Assembly (NCBI GenBank): GCA_002716725.1
Contig: PBBX01000034.1
Span: 1 to 33,790, forward strand
Source: a bacterium
Lineage (GTDB): Bacteria > Margulisbacteria > Marinamargulisbacteria > GCA-2716485 > GCA-002719695
Length of the DNA stretch: 33,790 nucleotides
Direction of reading: 5' to 3'
Below the pieces are notes generated by a model that saw only the letters and a program-made list of their open reading frames with translations, was not told the origin of the DNA and did not search any database. A program made the position numbers and the translations under genes. Positions 7,726 to 15,537 of the stretch are shown here, piece by piece (position 1 is the first letter of the stretch; the number at the start of each line of letters is the position of its first letter).

Positions 7726-8577
7726 TTAACCGCTTAATTTTTTGATGACTTCATTTAGAATTTTGGTAACATCATCAATAACTGCTTGAACAGCAGCAAA
7801 CCCTCGATTTAATAGATTCATATCCAGTGCTACTTTAGCAATATCAACATTTGAGGATTCGAGTGACTTTGATAAAATATCGCCATAAACGGTTTGGGAG
7901 TTAGCTGATAACGGGTCGCCAGCTGTTGCTATATTAAAGCGTTCTCCAGATGAAATGGATTTTTTGTAGGCGCCTCCTGTTGTCGCAATAAGGCCTTCTT
8001 TGTTTTGGAAGGATGTTAGGGCTAACTTGTATAAGGGGGTGGGATTATCTGATTCGGGATCAGCTACTAGGATTCCTCCGTCCTCAAATCCAACATTGGG
8101 GTTTCCTTTTGTTTGAATGGGTTCTATTGTTGTTGATGCTTTATTGCCGTTACTATCAAGTGGAAATCCATAAACCTTTCTTCCAAAATCATCAACGATA
8201 TAGGTGTTGGATGAATCGACTTGAAAACTTCCAGATCGTGTAAATAGTTGTGTTGCGTTGTTGTCAAATTCTGAGCTTGAAGAGGATATGATAAAAAAGC
8301 CATCTCCGGCAATGGCTGTATCAAGGTCTGTTCCGATGGTGATGTTTCCTTGCGAAAAGTCAGTTGACGTGGAGCCTAATGTCATGCCACTTCCTGTTTC
8401 TACAGGATTTATGGTTTTTGTCCCAGAAGATACGGCTTCGGTGTATATTGTTGTGAAGGATGAGAATACATATTTATATCCGGGGGTATTAAAGTTGTTT
8501 GCATTGGATATTGCAATTCTCAAAGCAGATTCAAGTCCTATAATTGCGTTTTTATTTTGTATATATAAATCGAGCAT
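7726..8577 (-). CDS. Flagellar basal-body rod/hook protein, FlgF/FlgG-like
   Basis: This is an axial flagellar protein that would polymerise into the rod or hook after export by the flagellar type III system. The 283 codons are close to FlgF and FlgG and much shorter than most FlgE. The N-terminal helix ends in 'NANNFNTPGYK' (about residues 25-35), the rod-domain signature. 'GDGFFII' (91-97), 'LFTRSGSFQVDS' (111-122) and 'VDDFGRKVYGF' (128-138) mark the FlgE/F/G-like core. The C-terminal helix ('VDIAKVALDMNLLNRGFAA') is the family's closing domain. A Shine-Dalgarno site AGGGGA precedes the ATG. No other flagellar gene is visible, which is unusual because rod genes normally cluster. It sits 93 bp downstream of a co-directional operon of unfamiliar genes and may be co-transcribed with it, possibly as a specialised axial protein. 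Confidence 0.9.
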   Translation of the reverse strand: MLDLYIQNKNAIIGLESALRIAISNANNFNTPGYKYVFSSFTTIYTEAVSSGTKTINPVETGSGMTLGSTSTDFSQGNITIGTDLDTAIAGDGFFIISSSSSEFDNNATQLFTRSGSFQVDSSNTYIVDDFGRKVYGFPLDSNGNKASTTIEPIQTKGNPNVGFEDGGILVADPESDNPTPLYKLALTSFQNKEGLIATTGGAYKKSISSGERFNIATAGDPLSANSQTVYGDILSKSLESSNVDIAKVALDMNLLNRGFAAVQAVIDDVTKILNEVIKKLSG

Positions 8578-8618
8578 GGGTTCCCCTGTTTTTATTATTT
8601 ATTTTTTACCGTTATTTT

Positions 8619-8652
8619 TATCATCATAAACATATACGAACATTTGATGATA
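8619..8652. repeat. Inverted repeat upstream of the flagellar gene
   Basis: TATCATCA (8619-8626) and TGATGATA (8645-8652) are perfect 8-bp reverse complements separated by 18 bases. They lie between the 566-codon gene and the flagellar gene. No T run follows on the minus strand, so a regulator site or mRNA structure is more likely than a terminator. Confidence 0.4.
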
Positions 8653-8670
8653 TAAGTTGCATAGTAATTT

Positions 8671-10371
8671 TTAAGCAGCTTCATTAATGTTTACATCTTC
8701 AAGAAATTGAAGATCGTCTAGCATTTTTGGTGATATGGTTTCATTAATAGGGGTTTCAGATTGGATTCTTTTTAAAATAGATAAAAAATGTTTTTTTTGG
8801 CTTAGTAATGTGCTGTTTTTTGGGTTTGTTTCTAAAAAAACGCTTGTTTTTATATAATCTTCTTTTATGATGCTAAACATGGCTTTGTTGGATTGATCAC
8901 GTAGTAGACGAAGATCGTTGCTGTTCATTGGATTATTTAATTTTTTTAAGGTTTTTAATAAGGGTTTTAGTTTTTTTTGAAATTCCTGGTATTCGGGGCC
9001 GTTTAAGTGAGGGAGTGTTGCCCTTAATTCAAATAAAGTTCTACATTCCATTTTAGCTCTTAAGCTTGCAATAGCATGGGCTTGTTTTTGAATGGTTTTT
9101 GTATGGATGTTGTGTTGTTTGCATTGTCGTTTTAACATCATTAAATTGAGTTTTGTTTTTATTGAGTCAATAAGATTATGTGATAGAAGAGACTTTATTT
9201 CTAAGTTTAAAAGGGATTGTTCTAGGTCTTCGGGTGTTTGTGAAGGGCTGTCTTTTTTGTTTTGGTGTTGATTAGATTGATTATGATTTTGAGTATCAAG
9301 ATAACCGGGGTCTTCTGGCGGTAAAAATGCTGTAAGTCCTTCGTTTTCTAGTTTTTTATGAAAGGTTTTTAAATAGCTTGATGGATCAAATTTTGTGAAA
9401 CTGGTGAGGTTATTAAATTGATCAAATGCTTTAATTAAATCACTGTTAGAGTTAGATTTTAACTTTGTTTCAACAACAGAGCGATCGAGTTCATTGGTTA
9501 TAAAATGAGAAATATCTCTTTTAACGTCTTCTTTAAGTTGATTTAATCCTTCAGGATTGGCATCAAATAGGTGAGCTTGTTTAGCAAAATCTAGGACAGA
9601 GTAATATTTGGAGTAATTATTTAATAGATCACTGGTTGGCTTTTTTTCAAATGAAAAGGCTAAATCTGTAAATTTATGTTTTAGGAGTCGTTTTAGATCG
9701 TTATTAATAAGGGTTTGAACCCCTTTTTCGATTCCTGATAATTGTTTTTGAGAGACGCCTTTTGCTTGCAAGGATTGTTTTATATGGTTTAATTTTTCTT
9801 TTTTTTCTGGGGAGTCTTTTAATTGGTTTTCTCCAAAAAGAGCAATGTAGTTTTTGAGAGGTGTATGTAAATCAGGGTGTTTGAGTATGAAGGCTTGTTT
9901 TGCTTTTTCTTTGATGCTTTGTTTGTTTTTGGTTTCATTTGCTAGTGCTGATTCTTTGGATTCTTCAAGGATGGTCTCGTCATGTGATGTCGTGGCTGTT
10001 GATTTTGTGTTTTTTTGTAATAGGGTGGCTGCTTTGGGTTGTTTAGATTCTGCTATAAAGGTGCTTAATTCTTTATTAAATCCTTGTTTAACTTTTTCTT
10101 TAATTTTATCTAAATGGGATTTTTCAGATTTATCGCTACTTGAACGTAAGAGGGATTGTGTATCATGATTTTCATAAAAGGCGGTTAAGGTACGAGAATC
10201 GGTATGACGATGTTTTTTAGTTCGTTGGTTAATTTTTTCTTTATTTTTTTTCTCGTTTGATTTTAGGTCTTCTGATAACTCATCCTTGTCTAGATCTATC
10301 TCTAGTTCATCATCTAGTGATTCAGGTGCATTTATATCATGTTGGGGGCTAAGCTTTGAAATATCCATCAT
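8671..10371 (-). CDS. Hydrophilic helical protein of unknown function (566 aa)
   Basis: I do not recognise this protein. The first 120 residues are very acidic then Lys/Glu-rich ('DELEIDLDKDEL', 'EKKNKEKINQRTKK') and probably disordered. The rest is predicted helical with charged, leucine-spaced stretches and no membrane segment or signal peptide. A Gln/Asn/His-rich linker around residue 360-375 separates two halves. The C-terminal half ('LRAKMECRTLFELRATL', 'NSNDLRLLRDQSNKAMF') looks like a compact helical domain. Its start codon shares a base with the stop of the upstream 84-codon gene (TAATG), implying coupled translation. In layout (disordered N-terminus, two helical domains, last in a run of small coupled genes) it is reminiscent of type III secretion gatekeepers, but no family motif could be confirmed. 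Confidence 0.85.
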   Translation of the reverse strand: MMDISKLSPQHDINAPESLDDELEIDLDKDELSEDLKSNEKKNKEKINQRTKKHRHTDSRTLTAFYENHDTQSLLRSSSDKSEKSHLDKIKEKVKQGFNKELSTFIAESKQPKAATLLQKNTKSTATTSHDETILEESKESALANETKNKQSIKEKAKQAFILKHPDLHTPLKNYIALFGENQLKDSPEKKEKLNHIKQSLQAKGVSQKQLSGIEKGVQTLINNDLKRLLKHKFTDLAFSFEKKPTSDLLNNYSKYYSVLDFAKQAHLFDANPEGLNQLKEDVKRDISHFITNELDRSVVETKLKSNSNSDLIKAFDQFNNLTSFTKFDPSSYLKTFHKKLENEGLTAFLPPEDPGYLDTQNHNQSNQHQNKKDSPSQTPEDLEQSLLNLEIKSLLSHNLIDSIKTKLNLMMLKRQCKQHNIHTKTIQKQAHAIASLRAKMECRTLFELRATLPHLNGPEYQEFQKKLKPLLKTLKKLNNPMNSNDLRLLRDQSNKAMFSIIKEDYIKTSVFLETNPKNSTLLSQKKHFLSILKRIQSETPINETISPKMLDDLQFLEDVNINEAA

Positions 10372-10625
10372 TATATCTTTTTACTAATTTTTTTGCTTAA
10401 ATTAAATAGGGATAGCCCTTTATGAATGATAGTTTCATCATCACGAGATTCATTCTTTAATGCTAATAGTTTTCGTTTATATAACATGCTTTTATAATGA
10501 GATCGTTTGATCATTCGATCACAGTTTTTAATATCTTGTTTGATATCATCTATGGTTAACTCATTTGTATCAAGTTCTGATTCGATTAAACTATTATATT
10601 TTGGATGGTTTTTAGGTTGATTCAT
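10371..10625 (-). CDS. Small charged protein of unknown function (84 aa)
   Basis: I do not recognise this protein. It is 84 residues, acidic in the first third ('ESELDTNELTIDDIKQDI') and strongly basic afterwards ('RMIKRSHYKSMLYKRKLL'), mostly helical with no membrane segment. Its ATG overlaps the stop of the 274-codon gene by four bases (ATGA), and its own stop overlaps the next start (TAATG), so it is locked into a translationally coupled chain. Its size, polarity and place between larger partners would fit a chaperone or small structural subunit, but this is context only. Confidence 0.78.
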   Translation of the reverse strand: MNQPKNHPKYNSLIESELDTNELTIDDIKQDIKNCDRMIKRSHYKSMLYKRKLLALKNESRDDETIIHKGLSLFNLSKKISKKI

Positions 10626-11446
10626 GATACTTTCTTTTGTTCTAAATAATATAATACATATTCGAGATGTTTTTTTTCTGATATAAACTCTTCTTTTATT
10701 TTTTCACATTGTGTTATTTTTTCTTCATATAATTTTTGTTTGGACCAAAATCCTAATCGGCCTAAATTATTCATTTGGATCATTAAATGTTGTTGTAAGG
10801 ACACAAATAGCTGTATTTTTCGTTTAGTTTTTTTGCTTTTTCCGTGTAGTATTTCATTTAATTCAGCATGATAGATATTTTCTTTCATATTAGCATGGTT
10901 TTCTTCAAATAATTCTTTCATGGACTCCCGTTGTAGTTTTTTTAATGTTTCAATAGGAATCCCAATAGTTGTTAAGATTTGCCCAACAATGCCCACTTTA
11001 AATCTTGCAAATCGTGATGTGAATACATTGTGAGATTTGGATTGCTGTAAATTATATTTATACATTTCAATAAATTCATCTTTGCGTTCAAAAAAATTGA
11101 TTTTATGAGCCAGTTGTCTCATGATAGCATGGCCATTGTATTTAAATGTTTCTGTTAATTCTTTTATTCGAGATTCTTGTTTTTGATCTGGATTCTCTTC
11201 GTTTATAAAGGTATTAAGTTCCTGATTACTTAATTTGACGTTATCTTGAAAATAGGGGGTATCTAGTAATGATTTGTTACTTTGCTTGGGTGGGCTCTTT
11301 TCGGTTATGTGAGATTTTGAGTTTGTTTGGTTGGTAATTTGTTTTTGTTTTTTTATTTTTTTGTCTCGCAGTTCTTTTTGAAGTTTTTTATAATAATATG
11401 AATCAGCTATTTCGCTGCTGAATGCTTCTAAATTAATTTCCTGCAT
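10622..11446 (-). CDS. Basic helical protein of unknown function (274 aa)
   Basis: I do not recognise this protein. Residues 1-80 are Lys/Gln/Ser-rich and probably flexible ('KELRDKKIKKQKQITNQ'). From about residue 95 onward the sequence is helical ('ELTETFKYNGHAIMRQL', 'GIPIETLKKLQRESMKEL') and ends in a coiled-coil-like stretch ('EKITQCEKIKEEFISEK'). One mildly hydrophobic patch around 155-170 ('VGIVGQILTTIGIP') is too short and isolated for a confident membrane helix. There is no signal peptide. The start shares a base with the stop of the 908-codon gene (TAATG) and the end overlaps the 84-codon gene (ATGA), so all three are likely made in fixed proportion. Confidence 0.84.
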   Translation of the reverse strand: MQEINLEAFSSEIADSYYYKKLQKELRDKKIKKQKQITNQTNSKSHITEKSPPKQSNKSLLDTPYFQDNVKLSNQELNTFINEENPDQKQESRIKELTETFKYNGHAIMRQLAHKINFFERKDEFIEMYKYNLQQSKSHNVFTSRFARFKVGIVGQILTTIGIPIETLKKLQRESMKELFEENHANMKENIYHAELNEILHGKSKKTKRKIQLFVSLQQHLMIQMNNLGRLGFWSKQKLYEEKITQCEKIKEEFISEKKHLEYVLYYLEQKKVS

Positions 11447-14172
11447 TATTTGGACCTCTTATTACGGGCTTTTTTAGAGGCTGCTTTTTTGTTTTCATTT
11501 AATCTTTTTTTTCTTTCTGCTTCTTTCTTTTTTTCTTGTTTTTTTATTTCTTTTTTATTTTCATTTTTTCTTTTTTGTATTTTATTATCTTGTTTTTTGC
11601 TTATTTCTTTTCGGTTTCGTTTTTGTTTTGCTTCTCTTTTTTTAGTATCTACTTTTCTTTGATATTCTTCTTCTTCCCATTTTTCTTTTCTTTCTTTATA
11701 TTGTTCGCTTTTTTGTTTATGTCTTTTTTTGTTAAGTTGATTAATTTGGGATTTTGAGAAAATTGCTGTTCCAATTTCTAGCATAATCGATGATTTAAGG
11801 TACGTTGAAATTTGTTTCCAATGACTTGTTTGAAAAAAGGTGGGTTGAGCTATGATATCAATATCATAGCGAAATGAATCGCTTGTTTTTGTGATAATAC
11901 CCTTGTTGCCTAGTTCTCCTTCGTTATCAATTAATACTCTAATGGCTGTTTCTTTTATTTCGTCATTACTATAATGGTTTTCTTTGTTGCGAATGCTTGG
12001 GTCGTTATTTGGGTTAAATGAGGATACCAGGGGTTCTAATTTTAAAATGGATGTTTTAATTGTTTCAAAGAATTCGGTTGCCTTGTCTGTGTTTTCAAAG
12101 GTTATTTCAAGAGGATGGCCTTCGATTTTTTCCCATCCTGCTAGTTCTTGTGTGGTGTTTGTTTCGTCATTATTAACTAAGATGGTATCGTTATATTCTA
12201 GCCATTCAGAATGCTTATATATAGGGACTGTTATGCCATGCTCTGTTTCGGTTAATTGGGGGGTTAATTGGCCTTGTTTTGTTAGTAAGTCACCACTCAT
12301 TGTTTCTAGTATATCAAATAAAATATTATATACTTTTCTTGCTTGAATAAAGGTTTCTTTGGCAGATGTATCTGTTGGGATAGAATTTAGTAATGTAGGG
12401 AGGTCCCATTTATTATTGTCTGGATCAATTAGTTTTATATCTTCTCTTTTGTGCTTATTAATGATGGTGTTATCATAAGTATTTAAGCTTGATGGCCCTT
12501 GAATGACTGATTTTAATACTTTTCTAATTCGGTTATTTTCGGTATCTGATCCTAAATTAAATTCTGGAAACATATTATCAGGATCAAAATTTATGATTTT
12601 TCCATTTGTATTAATAATATTTTGGTGTGTTAATTTCTTAAAGATCTCTTCTCCATAGTTTAGATTATCGATCATTAAATCTTGAGCAGTGATGGTTTTA
12701 ATTTCTTTATTATCATGGCGTTTAAAATCCTGGTTTAGATGGGTTGCTGAATCAATAATTAATTTTTCATTTAATTTTCCGGGTATGGTTTCAGTTGATT
12801 GATTGATATCCAGGTTGCTTTGTTTAAATACCTGCTCTGCTGATTCAGCCATTAATCCAAATGGGAGTAAGAGTCCAGATTGGTTTAAATTTTTCCCTAT
12901 TTTTTTCCACCATTCTTTGGTTTTTTTCAGGGCTTTGTTTTCAATATAGGAGCTTAGCTCTTTGGCTTGTGATTGTTTTAGATCAATAATTTGGTCGAGT
13001 TGCGTTTTATAAAATATGAATTCGGTTTGATGCTCTTCTGATAGTGTTTCATCGTTATGTTCTATTAATTTTGAAATTTCATTGGTATCCTCGATGTGAC
13101 TTTTTAATTGTTCTATTACCGTTGGGTCATTCATAATATTTGGATTCTCATTAATTTGTTTAAGGGTTGTTTTTAAAATGGAGTTTATGTTTTGTGTTAG
13201 TTCATCTAATTTTGATTTTGTAGTTGTGATTTTATCTTGGAGATTTTCGATTCTGTTGATATGTCTTTCTTGATCTTTTATGTTTCCAGAGAATTGTCGA
13301 ATTACTTTTGTATACTGTTTCATATCAGCATGCCGTTTTAATAAATAATGAGCGGATATGTCTTCGGACCATGTTTCCCATTGAGGGCTTGTATCCTGGT
13401 TAGGATTTTCGATGGAGTTATAATTTGAGTGAATATCCATGGTTTTGATATTATTATCAGTATAAATATCAGGAGCATCTTCTAGTGTGGGGGAATTGGT
13501 GTTAATATCAGCGATTATCTTTTGATTTTTTGTAAAGGTTTCTTCTCCTAACAAGTTTAGCGGAGACATGAAATTTGAATTTAGCATATGATACATAGGG
13601 CTATCTTCAAATAGTTTATGGTTTCTTTTATCCATTTTTTTGAATGGATTTATATCATCTAATTTTTTGAATAAATTTAAGTTATGAGCATAGGTGAGAT
13701 CGGATGCTGGGGTGTTATTATCGGATGATTCTTCTGATTCTTCTGATTCTTCTGATTCTTTTGTGGGATCTTGTAGTTCCTTTTTCTTTTTCTTAATATC
13801 ATTAATGCTGGTTGCATTAAATCCTGCTTGAAATGCTGCTGCATAATTAATGTATGATGGGTTATTAATACCTTCAAAGTTTTGTTTTTTGCCAATAAAT
13901 TCAGCATTAGCAAGTACGTGATGAGGGAGTTGTTTAGCCCCTTGATGGATCAAACTTGTTTGTAATAACGAATGAGCAAGGTTTATTTGGGTTTGTTTTG
14001 TTTGATTTTGGGATTCTGTATTTTTTTGTTCGGGATTTTGATTTGATTTTTGATCTAAAATATCATTAAAGTTACGGTTTTCTGTGTCTATATTGGCTGT
14101 TTTTGTGGGTCTAAGATCGATAAATAGTGGAAATCGGGGTGGTTTTGGTTCTTGAAATTCTCCGTATTTCAT
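11446..14172 (-). CDS. Large hydrophilic protein with Lys/Glu-rich C-terminal tail (908 aa)
   Basis: I do not recognise this protein. It has no signal peptide or membrane segment. The first 150 residues are Gln/Asn/Ser/Thr-rich and probably disordered, and include an acidic 'SEESEESEESS' run encoded by a 9-bp tandem repeat. The middle is mixed helix with long charged stretches ('RIENLQDKITTTKSKLDEL' resembles a coiled coil). Roughly the last 100 residues are a nearly uninterrupted Lys/Arg/Glu helix ('EKWEEEEYQRKVDTKKREA' onward), expected to be a single long charged helix or nucleic-acid or surface-binding tail. Its ATG directly abuts the stop of the 102-codon gene (TAAATG). As the largest member of the operon it could be a scaffold or secreted component. 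Phe-rich plus-strand frames opposite the tail are its shadows. Confidence 0.87.
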   Translation of the reverse strand: MKYGEFQEPKPPRFPLFIDLRPTKTANIDTENRNFNDILDQKSNQNPEQKNTESQNQTKQTQINLAHSLLQTSLIHQGAKQLPHHVLANAEFIGKKQNFEGINNPSYINYAAAFQAGFNATSINDIKKKKKELQDPTKESEESEESEESSDNNTPASDLTYAHNLNLFKKLDDINPFKKMDKRNHKLFEDSPMYHMLNSNFMSPLNLLGEETFTKNQKIIADINTNSPTLEDAPDIYTDNNIKTMDIHSNYNSIENPNQDTSPQWETWSEDISAHYLLKRHADMKQYTKVIRQFSGNIKDQERHINRIENLQDKITTTKSKLDELTQNINSILKTTLKQINENPNIMNDPTVIEQLKSHIEDTNEISKLIEHNDETLSEEHQTEFIFYKTQLDQIIDLKQSQAKELSSYIENKALKKTKEWWKKIGKNLNQSGLLLPFGLMAESAEQVFKQSNLDINQSTETIPGKLNEKLIIDSATHLNQDFKRHDNKEIKTITAQDLMIDNLNYGEEIFKKLTHQNIINTNGKIINFDPDNMFPEFNLGSDTENNRIRKVLKSVIQGPSSLNTYDNTIINKHKREDIKLIDPDNNKWDLPTLLNSIPTDTSAKETFIQARKVYNILFDILETMSGDLLTKQGQLTPQLTETEHGITVPIYKHSEWLEYNDTILVNNDETNTTQELAGWEKIEGHPLEITFENTDKATEFFETIKTSILKLEPLVSSFNPNNDPSIRNKENHYSNDEIKETAIRVLIDNEGELGNKGIITKTSDSFRYDIDIIAQPTFFQTSHWKQISTYLKSSIMLEIGTAIFSKSQINQLNKKRHKQKSEQYKERKEKWEEEEYQRKVDTKKREAKQKRNRKEISKKQDNKIQKRKNENKKEIKKQEKKKEAERKKRLNENKKAASKKARNKRSK
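13727..13762. repeat. 9-bp tandem repeat encoding Ser-Glu-Glu
   Basis: On the plus strand GATTCTTCT occurs three times in tandem and a fourth unit differs by one base. In the minus-strand gene it encodes a Ser-Glu-Glu run. The period keeps frame, so copy-number change would alter only the length of an acidic linker. Confidence 0.85.
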
Positions 14173-14481
14173 TTAAATATTTTTCCATAATTGTTTTTCT
14201 ACATTTAATCCTAATTTAGATAGCCCAGTATGAGCTTGCCTAGAGGACTCAATGGCTTCCATATAAAATTGTATGGCTAATAAGCCCCCAGGGCTATCGG
14301 CGGAAGCTTCTTGGCCTGTTGATAGAATGACTTTGCCTGTATCGAGTAAGTTTTGCTGAACATCTGATAATAAATCGAAGAATGTTTTTGTTGCTAAGTA
14401 TTCTCCGTAGGCAAAGTCATAATTTACCGCTACTTTGTTTTGGTTTGTATTTTCAATAAATACTCTTGAAAATTCCGCCAT
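14173..14481 (-). CDS. Small helical protein, secretion needle-like in layout (102 aa)
   Basis: The protein is 102 residues with no signal peptide or membrane segment. Two helical parts are expected: around 25-50 ('YLATKTFFDLLSDVQQNLL') and around 65-102 ('GGLLAIQFYMEAIESSRQA' onward), joined by a turn 'ASADSPGG'. A helix, a P-containing turn, then 'LLA.Q' and a Gln-containing second helix running to the C-terminus is the general layout of type III secretion needle proteins such as PrgI. The match is by eye only and I could not confirm a family. A Shine-Dalgarno-like AAGGA lies about ten bases before the ATG. It lies 36 bp after the 88-codon gene, and the 908-codon gene starts immediately at its stop. 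A small chaperone or unrelated helical protein is equally possible. Confidence 0.83.
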   Translation of the reverse strand: MAEFSRVFIENTNQNKVAVNYDFAYGEYLATKTFFDLLSDVQQNLLDTGKVILSTGQEASADSPGGLLAIQFYMEAIESSRQAHTGLSKLGLNVEKQLWKNI

Positions 14482-14517
14482 AACTAACCCATCCTTATGT
14501 GTTAAATGTTATTATGA

Positions 14518-14784
14518 TTATCCTGCCGCTTTTTTCACTTCTTGAGCTGCTTGCATGTTTGCTGAGGATGCTTTTTTTGGAATTCCTGATTCAACCATGT
14601 ATTGTGTTTCTATTTCTGTCATTTTTAATTGAGCGCCTACCATCGTTCCTAATGTTGCACCCTCATCGCCATCTGTTCCTAGCTCGTTTCGAATGCTTTC
14701 AAGGTTATCGATGTAGTCAGTACCGGCTTGCTCTCCTTCAGCTATCCTCTGACTAGCTTTTTCTAACTCTATATTATCTGCCAT
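14518..14784 (-). CDS. Small acidic helical protein heading the leftward operon (88 aa)
   Basis: The protein is 88 residues, mostly helical, with an acidic first half ('IELEKASQRIAEGEQAG', 'NELGTDGDEGA') and a second helix starting 'LGTMVGAQLKMTEIETQYMV' that ends Ala/Lys-rich. No cysteine, signal peptide or membrane segment is present. It has the strongest Shine-Dalgarno site in the operon (AAGGAG, about seven bases before the ATG), suggesting high expression, as expected for a subunit made in many copies. Size, helix-turn-helix layout and position as first gene suggest a filament, needle or inner-rod type subunit, but family membership could not be verified. The upstream region is shared with the divergent rightward unit. 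Confidence 0.85.
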   Translation of the reverse strand: MADNIELEKASQRIAEGEQAGTDYIDNLESIRNELGTDGDEGATLGTMVGAQLKMTEIETQYMVESGIPKKASSANMQAAQEVKKAAG

Positions 14785-14936
14785 TTTTATCTCCTTTTTC
14801 TTTTTTTTATTTTTATGAACGTATTTTGTGGTGAAGGTAATGTATCGAAATTTTGTGTTTTTATATTTTTTCTTGTTTTTTCTTTTATTATTTTTGATTT
14901 GTGATATTTTGTTTTGTCTGTGATATACTTTTTTTA
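14785..14936. promoter_or_regulatory. Divergent promoter region between leftward operon and giant-gene unit
   Basis: This 152-bp, very AT-rich gap separates two transcription units running in opposite directions. For the rightward gene an extended -10 is clear (14921-14929). For the leftward operon only the Shine-Dalgarno site is certain; several A/T-rich hexamers could be a -10 but none has a good partner. A shared control region would let both sides be switched together. Confidence 0.45.
14921..14929 (+). promoter_or_regulatory. Extended -10 promoter with no leader
   Basis: TGATATACT is an extended -10 (TGn plus TATACT at 14924-14929). The ATG at 14937 follows after seven bases, so transcription should begin at or next to the start codon. 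There is no Shine-Dalgarno site, consistent with a leaderless message. A weak TTGTGA at 14899-14904 is the only -35 candidate. Confidence 0.5.
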
Positions 14937-15488
14937 ATGATTTTTTCTAAGAAAATTCGTTTAATCAAAACCATTCAGCAAAAAAATTTTAGGAATGAGT
15001 CGTTTTCTGATGAGGATATTTCTTTTTTGTTATCCTGTGTTACTCATGAGCATTCAGATGGGGTTTATACGGCATCGTTGATTGCGTTAACCGAATCCTC
15101 CAATGCTATTTTAGATGTTTTGATTAAAGAGTTTCATGCACTGCAAGATCAGGCTCAAATGTTGGCCATTCCAATGTTGGCTTGTACAGATTATGTGAAA
15201 TGTTATTATTTTTTATTAGAGCGATTGAAGTCTTCAGATAGTATGGATGAGGTTGCTATGATTTCGATGGTTTTATCATCAACGCATTATCTTATTGTTC
15301 CTTTGTTGGTACATGAATTAATCTCAGATAATAAGCAATATCTGAATCGTTTAGCGTATATTTTGAAAGATATTGGGTTTAAGCGTGTTATGTCATATTT
15401 GATATTACACCCTCAAATTCCGTTTGAATCATTTTTTAGGGATTTGTTTGGAGATGATAAGATAGAGGCTATTAAACAGAAAAATTAG
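14937..15488 (+). CDS. Small helical, HEAT-like protein upstream of the giant gene (183 aa)
   Basis: I do not recognise this protein. I chose ATG 14937 over ATG 14901 because the earlier start lies within the predicted promoter and would add a spurious Cys/Phe-rich end. The resulting 183 residues start with a basic helix ('KKIRLIKTIQQKNF'), then form alternating amphipathic helices of about 30 residues each ('IALTESSNAILDVLIKEF', 'MDEVAMISMVLSSTHYL', 'VPLLVHELISDNKQYL'), resembling a short HEAT/ARM solenoid. There is no signal peptide. It precedes the giant gene by 58 bp in the same direction and is probably co-transcribed with it or expressed in parallel. A dedicated chaperone or adaptor for the giant protein is a reasonable inference from position and fold type, not from family identity. 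Confidence 0.84.
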   Translation: MIFSKKIRLIKTIQQKNFRNESFSDEDISFLLSCVTHEHSDGVYTASLIALTESSNAILDVLIKEFHALQDQAQMLAIPMLACTDYVKCYYFLLERLKSSDSMDEVAMISMVLSSTHYLIVPLLVHELISDNKQYLNRLAYILKDIGFKRVMSYLILHPQIPFESFFRDLFGDDKIEAIKQKN

Positions 15489-15516
15489 GTGCATGTTTAT
15501 ATGTGTAGATGTCGTA

Positions 15517-15537
15517 TATAATGCTGTAGGACGGTGA
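15517..15537 (+). promoter_or_regulatory. Candidate -10 and ribosome binding site of the giant gene
   Basis: TATAAT (15517-15522) lies just after the 183-codon gene, and GGTGA (15533-15537) sits nine bases before ATG 15547, a normal Shine-Dalgarno distance. No good -35 is visible, so the giant gene may also rely on read-through from 14937. A second TATAAT at 15541-15546 touches the ATG and is too close to be its promoter. Confidence 0.4.

Noticed and set aside
8013-8629. Plus-strand and alternative-frame reading frames over the flagellar gene
   Set aside because: They overlap a gene with clear rod/hook signatures on the minus strand and have no domain content of their own.
11450-11757. Two overlapping Phe-rich plus-strand reading frames
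   Set aside because: They are the antisense of the Lys/Glu-rich tail of the 908-codon gene; AAA/GAA codons read as TTT/TTC on the other strand. No Shine-Dalgarno site or sensible domain.
14901-14936. Upstream ATG 14901 as start of the HEAT-like gene
   Set aside because: It would lie upstream of and through the extended -10 at 14921-14929 and add 12 Cys/Phe/Leu residues without a ribosome binding site.
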